Source: JAIBCC01 sp963763855
GTDB lineage: Bacteria; Acidobacteriota; Blastocatellia; Pyrinomonadales; Pyrinomonadaceae
Direction: 5' to 3'
DNA: 64,000 bases
Assembly (NCBI GenBank): GCA_963763855.1
Contig: CAVXPU010000005.1
Coordinates: 1,798,001-1,862,000, forward strand
Part shown: positions 63,778-64,000 of the stretch, piece after piece
How the letters are laid out: every line of letters begins with the position of its first letter
Numbering within the stretch: the first letter of the stretch is position 1
The notes under the pieces: generated by a model
The model's input: the letters and a program-made list of their open reading frames with translations, nothing else
Database searches by the model: none
What the model was told of the DNA's origin: nothing
Program-made: the position numbers and the translations under genes

Positions 63778-64000
63778 TTATACATTCGTCAAAGCACGGG
63801 TTTCTTTCAATTTTCGTGCCATTTCAATAAATTCTGCTAGCGACATTCCGCCCAAATCGCCGGTTACTTTCTCGCGAACGGCAATTGTTTTTTCCTCAAA
63901 TTCCTTATCACCAAGGATAATCATGAAGGGAACTTTATTTAACTGGGCATTTCGGATTTTAGCCCCAAGTTTTTCTGAACGCAAATCATTCTCAACCCTA
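63778..64000 (-). CDS. thrS: Threonyl-tRNA synthetase, C-terminal end (partial)
   Basis: Last ~74 codons, continuing past the window edge. RVENDLRSEKLGAKIRNAQLNKVPFMIILGDKE is the anticodon-binding domain of ThrRS, followed by GGMSLAEFIEMARKL. Position before infC is conserved. Confidence 0.93.
   Translation of the reverse strand, partial: RVENDLRSEKLGAKIRNAQLNKVPFMIILGDKEFEEKTIAVREKVTGDLGGMSLAEFIEMARKLKETRALTNV

Noticed and set aside
1..64000. tRNA or rRNA genes
   Set aside because: I looked for T-loop motifs (GTTCGAATC-like) with neighbouring stems and found none convincing; a covariance search was not possible.

Overview
The window reads as chromosome from a moderately AT-rich Gram-negative bacterium, most likely an Acidobacteriota of the Blastocatellia type. 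Evidence for that placement: LpxC, a secretin and a TonB receptor (outer membrane); a VWFA-related protein of the kind expanded in Acidobacteria; large secreted metallo- and S9 peptidases; and the order thrS-infC-rpmI-rplT-pheS ... pheT-zapA. The taxonomic call is an inference from gene content, not a computed placement.

Layout. 0.5-14.6 kb: a complete type IV pilus / type II secretion-like machine on the + strand (PilT, an 88-aa unknown behind a structured leader, PilM/N-like fusion, PilO, PilP, secretin, PilB/GspE ATPase, PilC/GspF platform, four minor-pilin-like proteins), closed by a terminator. No major pilin or prepilin peptidase is seen. 15.0-17.5 kb: a frameshifted DUF2339 membrane protein on the - strand. 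17.5-22.9 kb: DinB protein, then a histidine kinase plus NtrC-type sigma-54 activator, followed by a well-spaced -24/-12 promoter in front of a rubrerythrin-like lipoprotein, a DUF2231 membrane protein, an Asp-rich lipoprotein and a mini membrane protein, ending in a terminator. 23.0-31.9 kb: urocanate hydratase (frameshifted), then an accessory region where two toxin-antitoxin pairs, a DUF808 protein, an AraC-type regulator and an esterase are separated by five partial or full copies of one dispersed repeat. 32-40.7 kb: secreted peptidases (S9, M19 dipeptidase, HExxH metalloprotease) and RarA. 40.7-49 kb: envelope functions (LpxC, SPFH protein, lytic transglycosylase), a sugar isomerase/oxidoreductase pair, a VWFA protein. 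49-51.9 kb: NikR and a TonB receptor with a probable NikR operator between them. 51.9-64 kb: YmdB-type phosphoesterase, a probable 6S RNA, an IS1182-like insertion, zapA, pheT, sdaA, an SDR, pheS, rplT, rpmI, infC (ATC start) and the 3' end of thrS.

Cross-cutting themes: (i) at least three REP/REPIN-like palindrome families; (ii) a dispersed ~150-bp repeat at 25.5-30.9 kb, repeatedly broken at the same TAATC position; (iii) runs of 7-nt-period repeats in intergenic DNA and, in frame, inside pheT; (iv) an unusually high number of single-base indels (seven genes, about eleven events) plus a nonsense codon in the transposase, which must be either assembly error or real gene decay. No tRNA, rRNA or CRISPR array was recognised.
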